Source of the DNA: Nemertoderma westbladi | Taxonomy: Eukaryota; Xenacoelomorpha; Nemertodermatida; Nemertodermatidae | Reading direction: 5' to 3' | DNA: 64,000 nucleotides | Assembly (NCBI GenBank): GCA_032718475.1 | Contig: JAUCBJ010006949.1 | Location: 58,711 to 122,710 of the forward strand | In this document: one piece after another, positions 53,901-63,085 of the stretch | Numbering within the stretch: the first letter of the stretch is position 1 | Layout of the letters: each line of letters begins with the position of its first letter | Translations under genes and position numbers: made by a program | The notes under the pieces: generated by a model | What the model was told of the DNA's origin: nothing | Databases searched by the model: none | What the model saw: the letters and a program-made list of their open reading frames with translations, nothing else

Positions 53901-54081
53901 CTTCACGGGGTCCTAACCAGTGCTCCTGTAATACCAATATATCTGGCTTTTCATTCTCTACAAGAGGAAAAATGTACTCCATATTATTTTTATATCCTGT
54001 GCAATTGAAGGATATGATATTTAGTTTACCATCAGGATTCCTGACTCGATGTCCTAAGCTGTAGTCACTGTCTATCTCCAT
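50953..54081 (-). CDS. LINE ORF2: APE endonuclease + reverse transcriptase (1042 aa)
   Basis: An uninterrupted frame. Endonuclease: SFNCTGYKNN near residue 24, LVLQEHWLGP near 50, FLAGDVNCNL near 170, SSRIDHFAG near 240 and KSNHTPIAAS near 268. RT: ISLDLTAAFDTVSY (motif A) near 635, CGVRQGGVLSPMLFNIYL near 690 and ISYADDILLLANL (motif C) near 730. It lacks RNase H and ends with the post-RT helical region of this group. It is related to the ORF2 at 33755-36769 but clearly a distinct family. It would nick target DNA and prime cDNA synthesis there, working with the ORF1 protein encoded just upstream on the same strand. Confidence 0.95.
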   Translation of the reverse strand: MEIDSDYSLGHRVRNPDGKLNIISFNCTGYKNNMEYIFPLVENEKPDILVLQEHWLGPREALYYFKPEFLPKGYLCYHTIADGMFETKDRVRGEGGVAVLVKEEIYSYCSRINTGCDRILALSIKNLFKLDIALFGLYMPANCGREEDRTNYLQVSANLHALIDDYQGTHEIFLAGDVNCNLLQLSRADETKTIGNFLNIFQDTVLQPFELSVIDTTLTSTLDTVTYRFHNKHGQVIRSSRIDHFAGTGHIAEHVLFSQVLEPHPLNKSNHTPIAASLGLSRMKIDSNSDDPLDTLWKRRRSPVFLFKIASKAQLDQYNAEIMSEVKKLDDKLVVEGQTLNTRSTKLINVLNAVAKNNIPVIYPRKHKILRRNNHTLVSKQTAEQFQSLKQKAHNTDVPTIEKLEYRRLKCQLEHQYLQHIQTLLTTCKSNRPKFWKLLKAEQRKNVPGIGGSKLVEHYRESFSGQGDAAPVWHPKRDTIINSQHSPNKFTKENIHDAISSLNRGKAADAHSLVSEHLYFGLSEQLCEYLASLYNDIQKEGIFPDNLSLSIILPILKPGNRDIHANGSYRAVTIISVLTKLWEFLVVDDIRKIKINDLQMGYKKGYRTDLPYAIANKLIKNFNSEGSNVFMISLDLTAAFDTVSYNILFEKLEQTDIDKALLLTLYSYYSRSRAYIAINNIITREPISLNCGVRQGGVLSPMLFNIYLADLFNKLDESGKGLYTNKTPYPAISYADDILLLANLKSDIQEILLICENYFIQHNLQLNYKKSWFITSTLKCNEIIWGKQTDKCDGVYLKDGRAVQKANHCTFLGLPLPGLKSYIKDHFVKRIWVNVSKLRTRGLGLDSVPFYITKLIWNVVCAPSALYGASTIPTDMFDSLGIIWRKAMWSILGMGSYISNETLYSLFEEEHLNTRIHAAQLRLIYSAFNCDNPRIKYFFSNLLVKHLSGYLYDQLFADYKVGSVRMGYPSLEAITCNKYDIKAILSKNNSAISDLSFRDFFNTFYIWSTMNNAEANYILKRQCVMDYYSENWRSRVPVSRPV

Positions 54082-54154
54082 CAGGTTCCCTTTTAATTTG
54101 CTGTCAATATGAGCTATGGGATTCTCTCGTGGTATTTCTAAGAAATTTGATTCT

Positions 54155-57100
54155 CTAAAAACAATTATTTACCATTGCATCAACATAGGTCTGATATGTC
54201 TTATCTTCATGGAATAGATATGTTACAGGTATCTTTCTATAATTGGTATTGCTGTATGTTCGATCAATACTACACACAATTGGTTGCTTTTTGCAAGACA
54301 GGTGACTATGGTAGAAGCCTTCACCTTCATAAGACTTATTTTGGTACTGATCGATATGCCTAACATGTCTACTTTCATACGAAGGTAGAAATTTGTTTGT
54401 GAAATTTGTTTGTTGTGCCTGATCATTGGAGCAGCCTGACCAAACCTTCCGTGCACCTGGTTGTTGATGGCTGTATCTATTCCATTGACCTTCATGAGAT
54501 AGTGGCATTGGCTGCCCAGTTTGTTTAAAACTGGTACTGGCATTGGTTAGTGAGCTGAGTTGCTTTTTGTTAAACTTTGGTTGAGGCTGTCCACTGAGTC
54601 GTAGGTTATTTTTGTTGCGATGGTGTATTTCTGTGAACTTTGTTTGAGCCATTCTGTAAACATCTTCAGTTTTTCTACCCGATTTTATTACTCTGCTTTT
54701 ATCCTGGGGGATTCTGTCTGATGGCTGTTGTAGACTGGTTTTGTTGCCGCGTTCGTAATCATTGTCCTCCTGTACATATACTTCTACCAGTTCTCCTGGC
54801 CATATGCATTTTTGTAGATAGGTCTTGATGGCACTTTGGTCCACCACTATTTCAGCTGTGGTAGATCTACTCTTTTGGCTAATTATTCGAGCCTTTGTGG
54901 GATAGTTGCCAGTTTGCCGGAAACATATGTCCATCACTGCCGCTCTACTGAAGTGTCGCGGGAGCCCCGAGATAATTAATGTCTTAGATTGAGCTTTTGG
55001 TCTTGATGGCCAATGTGTTCTCTTCTGAGCGGTCAGATCCCCCAAGTTATAAGGAAGGTTTTTTAGTTCCTCTAGGAAATCGCTTTGTTTCTTTATTAAG
55101 AAGGCCACTTGACTTTCACTATCTAAACTCTCATACGTGTTATGGGTAGGAATTTTGTCAGTTGCGATTTCATTTGGTCTAACAATGTTTGAGGTTTTCC
55201 TGGGAAACTGCCAGCCTAAATTACTTGTTAACACATCATGTGTTCTATGTGGATTCAGTACAGATGGACTTTGCATCTCCTCCTGATTCAGTGTTTCATC
55301 ACTTTCTGAGACAGGGTGTACTTCATTCACTTGACTCAACTGGTATGAACAAGTGTTATTTTTTACCTGTGCTGTTTCCGCACTGACCTTGCTTTTCTTT
55401 TTTTTCTTATTATTTAGCTTTGTTTTGGATAGCGGGTTTTTTCCTTTTCCAGTTGACTTGAGGTCTGGTTGTTTACATTCTTTAGTAGTTTTGTCATTAG
55501 GGCTTGGGAGGTGCATTCCATGTTTATCGGCTGTAGGCCTACTCATTGTTTGAGTTTCAAATTTTTCCATCTTAGACTTTAGGCCGTCACATTCTCCTTG
55601 AAGTGTTTTAACTTGTATCTGCAAGGTTGTTACAAGGTCCAATAGTTGTAGAAAACCGAATGTGTCTACATTGCCAATATTGACTCGCTTTCTAAAGTTC
55701 TTTGAAATTGATTTACTTTCATAGACAAGTGCAAATTCAGCAACATCTTGAGCTATATCAGCAATATTGCGCCTATTTATCAGTGTAATATTTATGCCAT
55801 TGGTTTCCCTTATGATTTCGTTTGTAATGTCTTTGAAAAGCAGTGTCTGTATCTGGCGTAGTTTATTAAACCCAAAGGCAGTAAGTGATTTTGCAAATGT
55901 CTCGCGTGGATTCTGTATCATATGATGTCTTTTTACTATTTTGATAAAGTCATCGGACGTTTTAACAGTGTCCAGCTCTTTTGATAAGTCTGAACTTATG
56001 TCTGAGTTCAACGTATTTATAGCTTCAACAGGACAGCTTCTTCCGTGTTCATGAATTGCCTTAGCTATATTTCTATTTCCATGGGAAGTGGCCTTGTTGA
56101 TAATTAAATGTGAACCGGAGTAATCATTAATCTGAACATCCTCGATACACTTTTTTAACCATTGTCGTGTCTCCCTGCTGTTCTCGTGTAGATGCCAGAT
56201 AGTGTGAGAGTTCAATGCTGTGGATATACCATACATGCAAACATACATTGCGCAGTCATGTGGATTTGTTTGGCCAGGAAAATGTCTCGTTCTGAGAGAT
56301 GATATCCATTGTACCCTCCCATTGGTATTATCCTCTAGAACATTGCAGATTGAGTTGAAGATTTTTGTTATACTGACTGAAAGTGATGATTTTGTATCTT
56401 CATTCAGAGGATCCAGAGTGTACACTTCTCTTTTGAGAGGATCGGCTATGTGAAGAGTGAAATGGCCGTTATGGACATCTGGCATTAATATCATGTTATT
56501 GTCTTTCAAACTGCAGTTGCTCGTGATATATCTGATAGCTGAAGCGAGATCGTAGGCACTTTGGTGCAGTTTCCGGGAGAATTCTATTGGAATAGTAACT
56601 ACACCAGGCAAGTTCCTTTCCATTAATGTGAAGAATGCGTCAACAATGTTGTCACACACGAACCTGTTGCCCTGCAGAGACTGTAAATCATGCCACGATG
56701 GTGGGATGTAAATTCTATGGGCCTGCCGCTGGGGTTTTGTTATAGCTTTTAATATCTCGATATCGTCAGGCGTTGTGCTGTTGTCAGGGTAGACACACAT
56801 GAGTTCTTCTTGCTGTGAGATAGGGAGTTCAGATATTTCAACTGATCTAGATGTTTCATTAAGATGCGTTGCGGCTATTCTAGGTTCTAATTCTGTATCA
56901 GAAGGCTCTGTAGTAAAGATCATGTTTTCCAGGGCTGGCTTCAAGGTAGGGATGAAGTAGTCTGTTATTTTGCTATTTGTATTGCCCGTCGACTGTGTTA
57001 CATGACCAATCGCACCCTCTCTCGTACTGGACAGATCTCTCTGCATGCACTGCTGATTTTGTCGTTGGAAGTTGGAGTATGGATTACGTCTGCTAGCAGG

Positions 57101-60100
57101 GTTGAAAATATTACCCTCACCCCTTAAGTTACCAACATGACATCCAGCGGCAGATGAATGCTTGCCATTCAGGTTGGAGTTGTTAATACTACCCGGAATA
57201 GAAATATTATTTTTATTGAAATGTAAATTACCAGCATTACCATTTGCATTTCCTTTAAAGTTGCCATCCACGATTAAATTATTATTAATACTGGTGGGGG
57301 AAAAAACATTGTTTTTGGTGGATAAATTACCAATATTGCCATTTGCATCAGCTATAAAGTTACCACCCACGTTTGAATTACTAATACTGGTAGGGGTAAA
57401 AGTATTGTTATTGGTGGGAAAATTACCAACATTACCATTTGCATCAGCTATAAAATTTCCATCCACGTTTGAATTATTAATACTGGTGGGGGTAAAAGTA
57501 TTGTTATTGGTGGGTAAATTACCAACATTACCATTTGCATCAGCTATAAAATTACCATCCACGTTTGAATTATTAATACTGGTGGGGGTAAAAATATTGT
57601 TATTGGTGGATAAATTACCAACATTACCATTTGCATCAGTTATAAAATTACCATCCACGTTTGAATTATTAATACTGGTGGGGGTAAAAATATTGTTATT
57701 GGTGGATAAATTACCAACATTACCATTTGCATCAGCTATAAAATTACCATCCACGTTTGAATTATTAATACTGGTGGGGGTAAAAATATTGTTATTGGTG
57801 GATAAATTACCAACATTACCATTTGCATCAGCTATAAAATTACCATCCACGTTTGAATTATTAATACTGGTGGGGGTAAAAATATTGTTATTGGTGGATA
57901 AATTACCAACATTACCATTTGCATCAGCTATAAAATTACCATCCACGTTTGAATTATTAATACTGGTGGGGGTAAAAATATTGTTATTGGTGGATAAATT
58001 ACCAACATTACCATTTGCATCAGTTATAAAATTACCATCCACGTTTAAATTATTAATACTGGTGGGGGTAAAAATATTGTTATTGGTGGATAAATTACCA
58101 ACATTGCCATTTGCATCAGTTATAAAATTACCATCCACGTTTGAATTATTAATACTGGTATTAATACTGGTCGGGGTAAAAATATTGTTATTGGTGGATA
58201 AATTATCAATATAACCATTTGCATCAGTCATAAAATTACCATCCACGTTTGAATTATTAATACTGGTGGTGGTAAAAATATTGTTGTTGGTGGATAAATT
58301 ACTGGTGGGGGTAAAAATATTGTTATTGGTGGATAAATTACCAATATTACCATTTGCATCTGTTATAAAATTACCATCCACGTTTGAATTATTAATACTG
58401 GTGGGGGTAAAAATATTGTTATTGGTGGATAGATTACCAATATTACCATTTGCATCAGTTATAAAATTGCCATCCACGTTTGAATTATTAATACTGGTGG
58501 GGGTAAAAATATTGTTATTGGTGGATAAATTACCAATATTACCATTTGCATCAGTTATAAAATTACCATCCACGTTTGAAATATCAATACTGGTGGGGGT
58601 TAAAATATTGTTATTGGTGGATGAATTACCAATATTACCATTTGCATCAGTTATAAAATTACCATCCACGTTTGAATTATTAATACTGGTGGGGGTAAAA
58701 ATATTGTTATTGGTGGATAAATTACCAATATTACCATTTGTATCAGTCATAAAATTACCATCCATGTTTGACTTGCCATCAGGTTTTGCCGGGGGAGTGG
58801 AGAAAATAGTTGGCGACGGCGCCAGTACCCGGGAGCGTATACAAAACGGGCGGGGTACCCAAACACCATTATCGTGAAGATCTTCGACTAGTATTAGTGA
58901 CCCGATGCCAGACATGGCAAACGAGTTATTCAGGCGGGTTGCTTCATCTCCAATGAAACTAAGATCGTCCAGAGAGGGTGTGTGTTCTGTCGATTTGTCG
59001 GCGTCGGTTAAGCGGACCGATCCCGGAGATGAACGTGGATTCTCTGTGGATTTGTCGGCGTTGGTTAAGCGGACCGATCCCGGAGATGAACGTGGATTCT
59101 CTGTGGATTTGTCGACGTTGGTTAAGCGGACCGATCCCGGAGATGAACGTGGATTCTCTGTGGATTTGTCGGCGTTGGTTAAGCGGACCGATCCCAGAGA
59201 TGAACGTGGATTCTCTGTGGATTTGTCAGCGTTGGTTAAGCGGACCAATCCCGGAGATGAACGTGGATTCTCTGTGGATTTGTCCGCGTTGGTTAAGCGG
59301 ACCGATCCCGGAGATGAACGTGGATTCTCTGTGGATTTGTCGGCGTTGGTTAAGCGGACCGATCCCAGAGATGAACGTAGATTCTCTGTGGATTTGTCGG
59401 CGTTGGTTAAGCGGACCGATCCCAGAGATGAACGTGGATTCTCTGTGGATTTGTCGGCGTTGGTTAAGCGGACCGATCCCAGAGATGAACGTGGATTCTC
59501 TGTGGATTTGTCGGCGTTGGTTAAGCGGACCGATCCCAGAGATGAACGTGGATTCTCTGTGGATTTGTCAGCGTTGGTTAAGCGGACCGATCCCAGAGAT
59601 GAACGTGGATTCTCTGTGGATTTGTCGGCGTTGGTTAAGCGGACCGATCCCAGAGATGAACGTGGATTCTCTGTGGATTTGTCGGCGTTGGTTAAGCGGA
59701 CCGATCCCAGAGATGAACGTGGATTCTCTGTGGATTTGTCGGCGTTGGTTAAGCGGACCGATCCCAGAGATGAACGTGGATTCTCTGTGGATTTGTCGGC
59801 GTTGGTTAAGCGGACCGATCCCAGAGATGAATGTGGATTCTCTGTGGATTTGTCGGCGTTGGTTAAGCGGACCGATCCCAGAGATGAACGTGGATTCTCT
59901 GTGGATTTGTCGGCGTTGGTTAAGCGGACCGATCCCAGAGATGAACGTGGATTCTCTGTGGATTTGTCGGCATTGGTTAAGCGGACCGATCCCAGAGATG
60001 AACGTGGATTCTCTGTGGATTTGTCGGCGTTGGTTAAGCGGACCGATCCCAGAGATGAACGTGGATTCTCTGTGGATTTGTCGGCGTTGGTTAAGCGGAC

Positions 60101-60562
60101 CGATCCCGGAGATGAACGTGGATTCTCTGTGGATTTGTTGGCGTTGGTTACGCGGACCGATCCTGGAGATGAACTCGGTGGATTCTCCGCGGGGTCGGCA
60201 TTGGTTAAGAATGAATCGGATCCCAGTGATGAAACCTGTGGATTCTCTGAGCACGAATTTTCGTTGGTGCCCACTAAACGAGCCCGGAATGATGGTTTCT
60301 TGATGTGTTTCTGTTTGGTACCGGAGCCGGTAATGGTGCTGGTATGTGATTTAGCCCGGTTGACAGTACCACAATTTCCGAGTTTAGACGGGAGGCAATC
60401 TAGGCACACTTTCTCCAGCCTAGCGCAGATGCATCCAGTGCACTTCCCGGGGTTACACTTACAGCAGGGTGCCTTCCATGATTCGGAATTAGGTTTACAT
60501 TTATTCCGTCTTACCTGTTTGTTCGCTTCAGTGCTGCGTTCTTTTGATGTCAATCCCACCAT
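54155..60562 (-). CDS. LINE ORF1: Cys-rich N-terminus, two repeat arrays, Ulp1-like protease, coiled coil, RRM-like (2135 aa)
   Basis: An uninterrupted frame far larger than usual LINE ORF1s. Residues ~17-55 hold about ten Cys (CCKCNPGKCTGCICARLEKV then CLDCLPSKLGNC), probably zinc-binding. Residues ~127-525 are about 20 copies of a 19-residue unit (VRLTNADKSTENP core). Residues ~595-1125 are about 16 copies of a 32-residue Asn-rich unit (NVDGNFI, then GNLSTNNNIFTPTSI). Residues ~1250-1460 resemble a Ulp1/C48 SUMO-protease fold: ILMPDVHNGHFTLHIADP (His), YTLDPLN (Asp), FPGQTNPHDCAMYVC (Gln and Cys), in the right order. A coiled coil follows near 1640-1675, and KTLIISGLPRHFSRAAVMD near 1857 looks like an RRM-type strand-helix. 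Lys-rich linkers fit nucleic-acid binding. Role inferred: RNA-binding particle protein with a protease of unknown target. Confidence 0.85.
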   Translation of the reverse strand: MVGLTSKERSTEANKQVRRNKCKPNSESWKAPCCKCNPGKCTGCICARLEKVCLDCLPSKLGNCGTVNRAKSHTSTITGSGTKQKHIKKPSFRARLVGTNENSCSENPQVSSLGSDSFLTNADPAENPPSSSPGSVRVTNANKSTENPRSSPGSVRLTNADKSTENPRSSLGSVRLTNADKSTENPRSSLGSVRLTNADKSTENPRSSLGSVRLTNADKSTENPRSSLGSVRLTNADKSTENPHSSLGSVRLTNADKSTENPRSSLGSVRLTNADKSTENPRSSLGSVRLTNADKSTENPRSSLGSVRLTNADKSTENPRSSLGSVRLTNADKSTENPRSSLGSVRLTNADKSTENPRSSLGSVRLTNADKSTENPRSSLGSVRLTNADKSTENLRSSLGSVRLTNADKSTENPRSSPGSVRLTNADKSTENPRSSPGLVRLTNADKSTENPRSSLGSVRLTNADKSTENPRSSPGSVRLTNVDKSTENPRSSPGSVRLTNADKSTENPRSSPGSVRLTDADKSTEHTPSLDDLSFIGDEATRLNNSFAMSGIGSLILVEDLHDNGVWVPRPFCIRSRVLAPSPTIFSTPPAKPDGKSNMDGNFMTDTNGNIGNLSTNNNIFTPTSINNSNVDGNFITDANGNIGNSSTNNNILTPTSIDISNVDGNFITDANGNIGNLSTNNNIFTPTSINNSNVDGNFITDANGNIGNLSTNNNIFTPTSINNSNVDGNFITDANGNIGNLSTNNNIFTPTSNLSTNNNIFTTTSINNSNVDGNFMTDANGYIDNLSTNNNIFTPTSINTSINNSNVDGNFITDANGNVGNLSTNNNIFTPTSINNLNVDGNFITDANGNVGNLSTNNNIFTPTSINNSNVDGNFIADANGNVGNLSTNNNIFTPTSINNSNVDGNFIADANGNVGNLSTNNNIFTPTSINNSNVDGNFIADANGNVGNLSTNNNIFTPTSINNSNVDGNFITDANGNVGNLSTNNNIFTPTSINNSNVDGNFIADANGNVGNLPTNNNTFTPTSINNSNVDGNFIADANGNVGNFPTNNNTFTPTSISNSNVGGNFIADANGNIGNLSTKNNVFSPTSINNNLIVDGNFKGNANGNAGNLHFNKNNISIPGSINNSNLNGKHSSAAGCHVGNLRGEGNIFNPASRRNPYSNFQRQNQQCMQRDLSSTREGAIGHVTQSTGNTNSKITDYFIPTLKPALENMIFTTEPSDTELEPRIAATHLNETSRSVEISELPISQQEELMCVYPDNSTTPDDIEILKAITKPQRQAHRIYIPPSWHDLQSLQGNRFVCDNIVDAFFTLMERNLPGVVTIPIEFSRKLHQSAYDLASAIRYITSNCSLKDNNMILMPDVHNGHFTLHIADPLKREVYTLDPLNEDTKSSLSVSITKIFNSICNVLEDNTNGRVQWISSLRTRHFPGQTNPHDCAMYVCMYGISTALNSHTIWHLHENSRETRQWLKKCIEDVQINDYSGSHLIINKATSHGNRNIAKAIHEHGRSCPVEAINTLNSDISSDLSKELDTVKTSDDFIKIVKRHHMIQNPRETFAKSLTAFGFNKLRQIQTLLFKDITNEIIRETNGINITLINRRNIADIAQDVAEFALVYESKSISKNFRKRVNIGNVDTFGFLQLLDLVTTLQIQVKTLQGECDGLKSKMEKFETQTMSRPTADKHGMHLPSPNDKTTKECKQPDLKSTGKGKNPLSKTKLNNKKKKKSKVSAETAQVKNNTCSYQLSQVNEVHPVSESDETLNQEEMQSPSVLNPHRTHDVLTSNLGWQFPRKTSNIVRPNEIATDKIPTHNTYESLDSESQVAFLIKKQSDFLEELKNLPYNLGDLTAQKRTHWPSRPKAQSKTLIISGLPRHFSRAAVMDICFRQTGNYPTKARIISQKSRSTTAEIVVDQSAIKTYLQKCIWPGELVEVYVQEDNDYERGNKTSLQQPSDRIPQDKSRVIKSGRKTEDVYRMAQTKFTEIHHRNKNNLRLSGQPQPKFNKKQLSSLTNASTSFKQTGQPMPLSHEGQWNRYSHQQPGARKVWSGCSNDQAQQTNFTNKFLPSYESRHVRHIDQYQNKSYEGEGFYHSHLSCKKQPIVCSIDRTYSNTNYRKIPVTYLFHEDKTYQTYVDAMVNNCF
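57190..58775 (-). repeat. In-frame 96-bp minisatellite within LINE ORF1 (about 16 units)
   Basis: Units of 96 bp (32 codons) on the minus strand, each encoding an Asn/Thr-rich segment with FITDANGN and TNNNIFTPTS. Variation is mostly single bases (I/V, T/A swaps), and partial units occur near 58140-58320. All length changes keep the frame. Confidence 0.95.
58985..60190 (-). repeat. In-frame 57-bp minisatellite within LINE ORF1 (about 20 units)
   Basis: Units of 57 bp (19 codons) encoding SVRLTNADKSTENP. The central units are almost identical; edge units differ more. The unit has no stop in most frames, so long artificial open frames also run across it on both strands. Confidence 0.97.
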
Positions 60563-60600
60563 CTTACTGTCTTACCAATTACAGAATTACCGGTACTGAA

Positions 60601-60691
60601 TCTAGCTATACTAGCTATACGAAGTTTACTAGTTTTTCATATAAAAAAAAATTAAAATTAAATAACCATATAGAATTATTAACAACCGAGG
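60601..60691 (-). other. Spacer between the Apaf-1-like stop codon and the LINE 5' end
   Basis: AT-rich, with a duplicated tatagctag motif near 60605-60622. On the minus strand no AATAAA poly(A) signal occurs between the Apaf-1-like stop (60692) and the LINE ORF1 start (60562). Confidence 0.6.
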
Positions 60692-62856
60692 TTAAATTTC
60701 AGTAAGAGGTTTGAATATATAAATATTTTGATTCTCACCAACAACAACAAACTTCAATGAGTTTAAGGAACAGCTGATAGTATAACCGAAAACATAAGCT
60801 CTGATAGGAAGTTTTTGTAAAAATTCACCTCCAACTGAATACAACGAAATATTTAATTCACCTCTAATAATAATCGTATCGGAATCTTTGTTTACAAAAT
60901 TCACAACTCTGACTCCTTCCATATTGTTAATTAATGCAGAACATTTATAATTATAACCAGAAATACTGGATAATTGTTCAACCCAATTACTAGATTCTAT
61001 TTTAAAATCTGAATCATCTTTAGTCAAAGTATTATTGTTTATTTGTAATGGAATTCCGTCTTTAGTATAAACTAGTACAACTGAACCCTTAGCTACGGCT
61101 AAATAGGAACAATTGTTAGGAGAGAATCCGATTGCTGAAAAACTGAAAGTCCCTAATTCCTTAAACTGGAATCCATTGTCAGTTACTTTTACTATCCAAC
61201 TGGTACTGAAGCGCGAGTAAACAAGAATATTTTTAGAATCCGGTAAAACTTTCAACCAGGACACAACTGGGAATTTGTAATCCATAACCGAATGTTTCCC
61301 AGTTAAAATATTGGTAAGAACTAGTTCGCCACTCTCATCTAGGGTTGCTACAGTGTTGCTACTATACAATGCTACTAACTGCCTAATTATAGACCCACGA
61401 TTGGGATAAAATTCGAATAATAATTCAACAGAGTCTTTATAACTCCACACACTGAGTTTATCAGCCGCCGCGCTAACTAAATAGTTCGATGGAGCAGCAA
61501 AAACCAACATTTTTACGAGGTCAGCAGAGGTTGTTGGTAAACTAATGAGTTTATTTTTGTAATAAACCTGTATAATACCGTTTCTACACCCGTAAGCGAA
61601 AACAGGTTTGTTTTTTAATCCAATTAACACCCATATGGGACTCTTTTCGTCTTTAGTTAGTTTAATATTTCCCGCCATGTCCATGATGTGAAGGGAGTAC
61701 TGTGTACACGCTGCTATGGTCACAGGTTCCGTATCTAAAACCGCTCGAATCTCCAAGTATCCAGTTGATATGCCACTGCTGGATGATTTGATACTGACGG
61801 GTATAACCTTTAATACATTATTTTTACCCACATTCCAGTTACACAGATTCTGTGCAGATGGACTGATATCGACGCAGTTTAACGGTAACCTAACTGGTCC
61901 GGTTGAATAGCTTCGCATTCGGTGGATTGTATTTCCGTTTTTGGCATCCAGGAGATCCATATCTGATCCCCCGTATTGCGCTAATCCCGTTTTCCTCAGT
62001 ACCAGATTACTGGACTTGATATATTTTATTCCCTGGAACTCAACGTCGTGGAAATCACCGAAAATATAACATTCCCAAACCTTCTTATAATTGAATACAT
62101 TCAAACACTGAAAAAATACACTGAGCCATTTCTTGTTTGTGTCAATAATATCTTTGTAAACTACAATTATAGTTTCGTCTGAAACCCATTCCAAACATTC
62201 TGTACCAGTTTTACTAAACTTATAGACTCCTAGTGGCTCATGAATTGAATTCAAATTCATAAAGTCCCAAACTTTAATATCTGGTTGATTATTTGTGTAA
62301 CTGGCTAAGTATTTTCCACTCGCTGAGAACGAAACTCCCACCCATGAAGAGAAGTTGGAGTCCAAAGTTATAAGTGAGTCAGGAAACTTACAAGTTATTG
62401 ATCCGTTTTGGGAAGAAAAACAAATTATGTTGGAATCTTTGGGATGGAAGTTGATAGTGTTTGTAATAGTCTGATTGGTTATATCATCCTGGTTTATTAT
62501 CGAATGAGAATCAAAGTGTTCAAATATTAATTCCCCATCAGTAGCATCCCGAATCTGAACTGAACCATCAAATGTCCGATAACAGATCCGTTTACCATCA
62601 GTAGATAATTTTGCTTCGTACACAAATGAATTTATACTTAACTTATCTTCAGTAAGAATCTTTTTCCCGCTTTCGGCATCACAAATCATTAATTTGTTAT
62701 CAACATAAATCAGAATCGTTTTTCCATCAGAGGAGTACTGAATTCCATAAGTTAGTCGGGTTTTGTAATCCTCTAGTAACTTCACTGAAAATTGTTCTTC
62801 GGATTTCTCATCGATTTTGTTGGGGGGGTTGCATAGATCAAAGTAAAGTTTCGTGT
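60692..62856 (-). CDS. Apaf-1-like protein, last exon: WD40 propellers (about 720 aa)
   Basis: The exon starts after acceptor tttcaatttcag (AG at 62858-62857) with two bases that complete the phase-1 codon of the preceding exon (G+AC, Asp), and ends at the stop at 60692. It encodes degenerate WD40 repeats: YSSDGKTILIYVDNKLMICD, LSTDGKRICYRTFDGSVQIR, FSASGKYLASYTNNQPDIKV, VYYKNKLISLPTTSADLV, and onwards. The length is enough for two seven- or eight-bladed propellers, as in Apaf-1, where they hold the protein inactive and bind cytochrome c. All propeller blades lie in one exon. An in-frame ATG upstream in the intron (62917) is not used in this model. Confidence 0.8.
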
Positions 62857-63085
62857 CTGAAATTGAAATAGAATTCAAATGTATTACAAAAATATAGGGT
62901 GTATTTAATTGACACACGGCATTGTGCTTGCTTGTTCTGTGATTACCAATAATGAAAAAATGTAATTGAAGTAAAAGCTTGAGGGAACATTAATTGATTA
63001 AGTATTATTTATTATGATAGATATATGCATAAAAAATAAATAACTTTGTTCACTATTGTATGCTGACAATTTAAAAATAATTCAC
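62857..63085 (-). other. Intron of the Apaf-1-like gene (229 bp)
   Basis: GT at 63085-63084 (AAAG|GTGAAT) and AG at 62858-62857. Phase 1. AT-rich and free of recognised insertions. Confidence 0.75.

Larger units (their letters stand above)
50619..60600 (-). mobile_element. Large two-ORF L2/CR1-like LINE with Ulp1-domain ORF1
   Basis: On the minus strand: a short 5' leader, ORF1 (60562-54155), a 73-bp gap, ORF2 (54081-50953), and a 3' UTR ending in a (gaaat)n tail at about 50640-50619 preceded by a GC-rich stem (gccgccggtggc). Tail and lack of an obvious target duplication fit CR1/L2-group elements. Both ORFs are intact. At about 10 kb it is much longer than usual for this group because ORF1 holds two large repeat arrays. 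The 5' end is set near 60600 from the start of sequence not explained by the neighbouring gene; it is uncertain. Confidence 0.85.

Noticed and set aside
57162-58877. Plus-strand open frames of 350 and 203 codons with repeated LLILVGVKILLLVDKLP
   Set aside because: They are the reverse reading of the 96-bp in-frame repeats of LINE ORF1; the minus frame is continuous with recognisable domains while these are confined to the array.
58905-60599. Plus-strand repeat proteins (564 and 441 codons)
   Set aside because: Shadow of the 57-bp minisatellite, whose unit has few stops in any frame.
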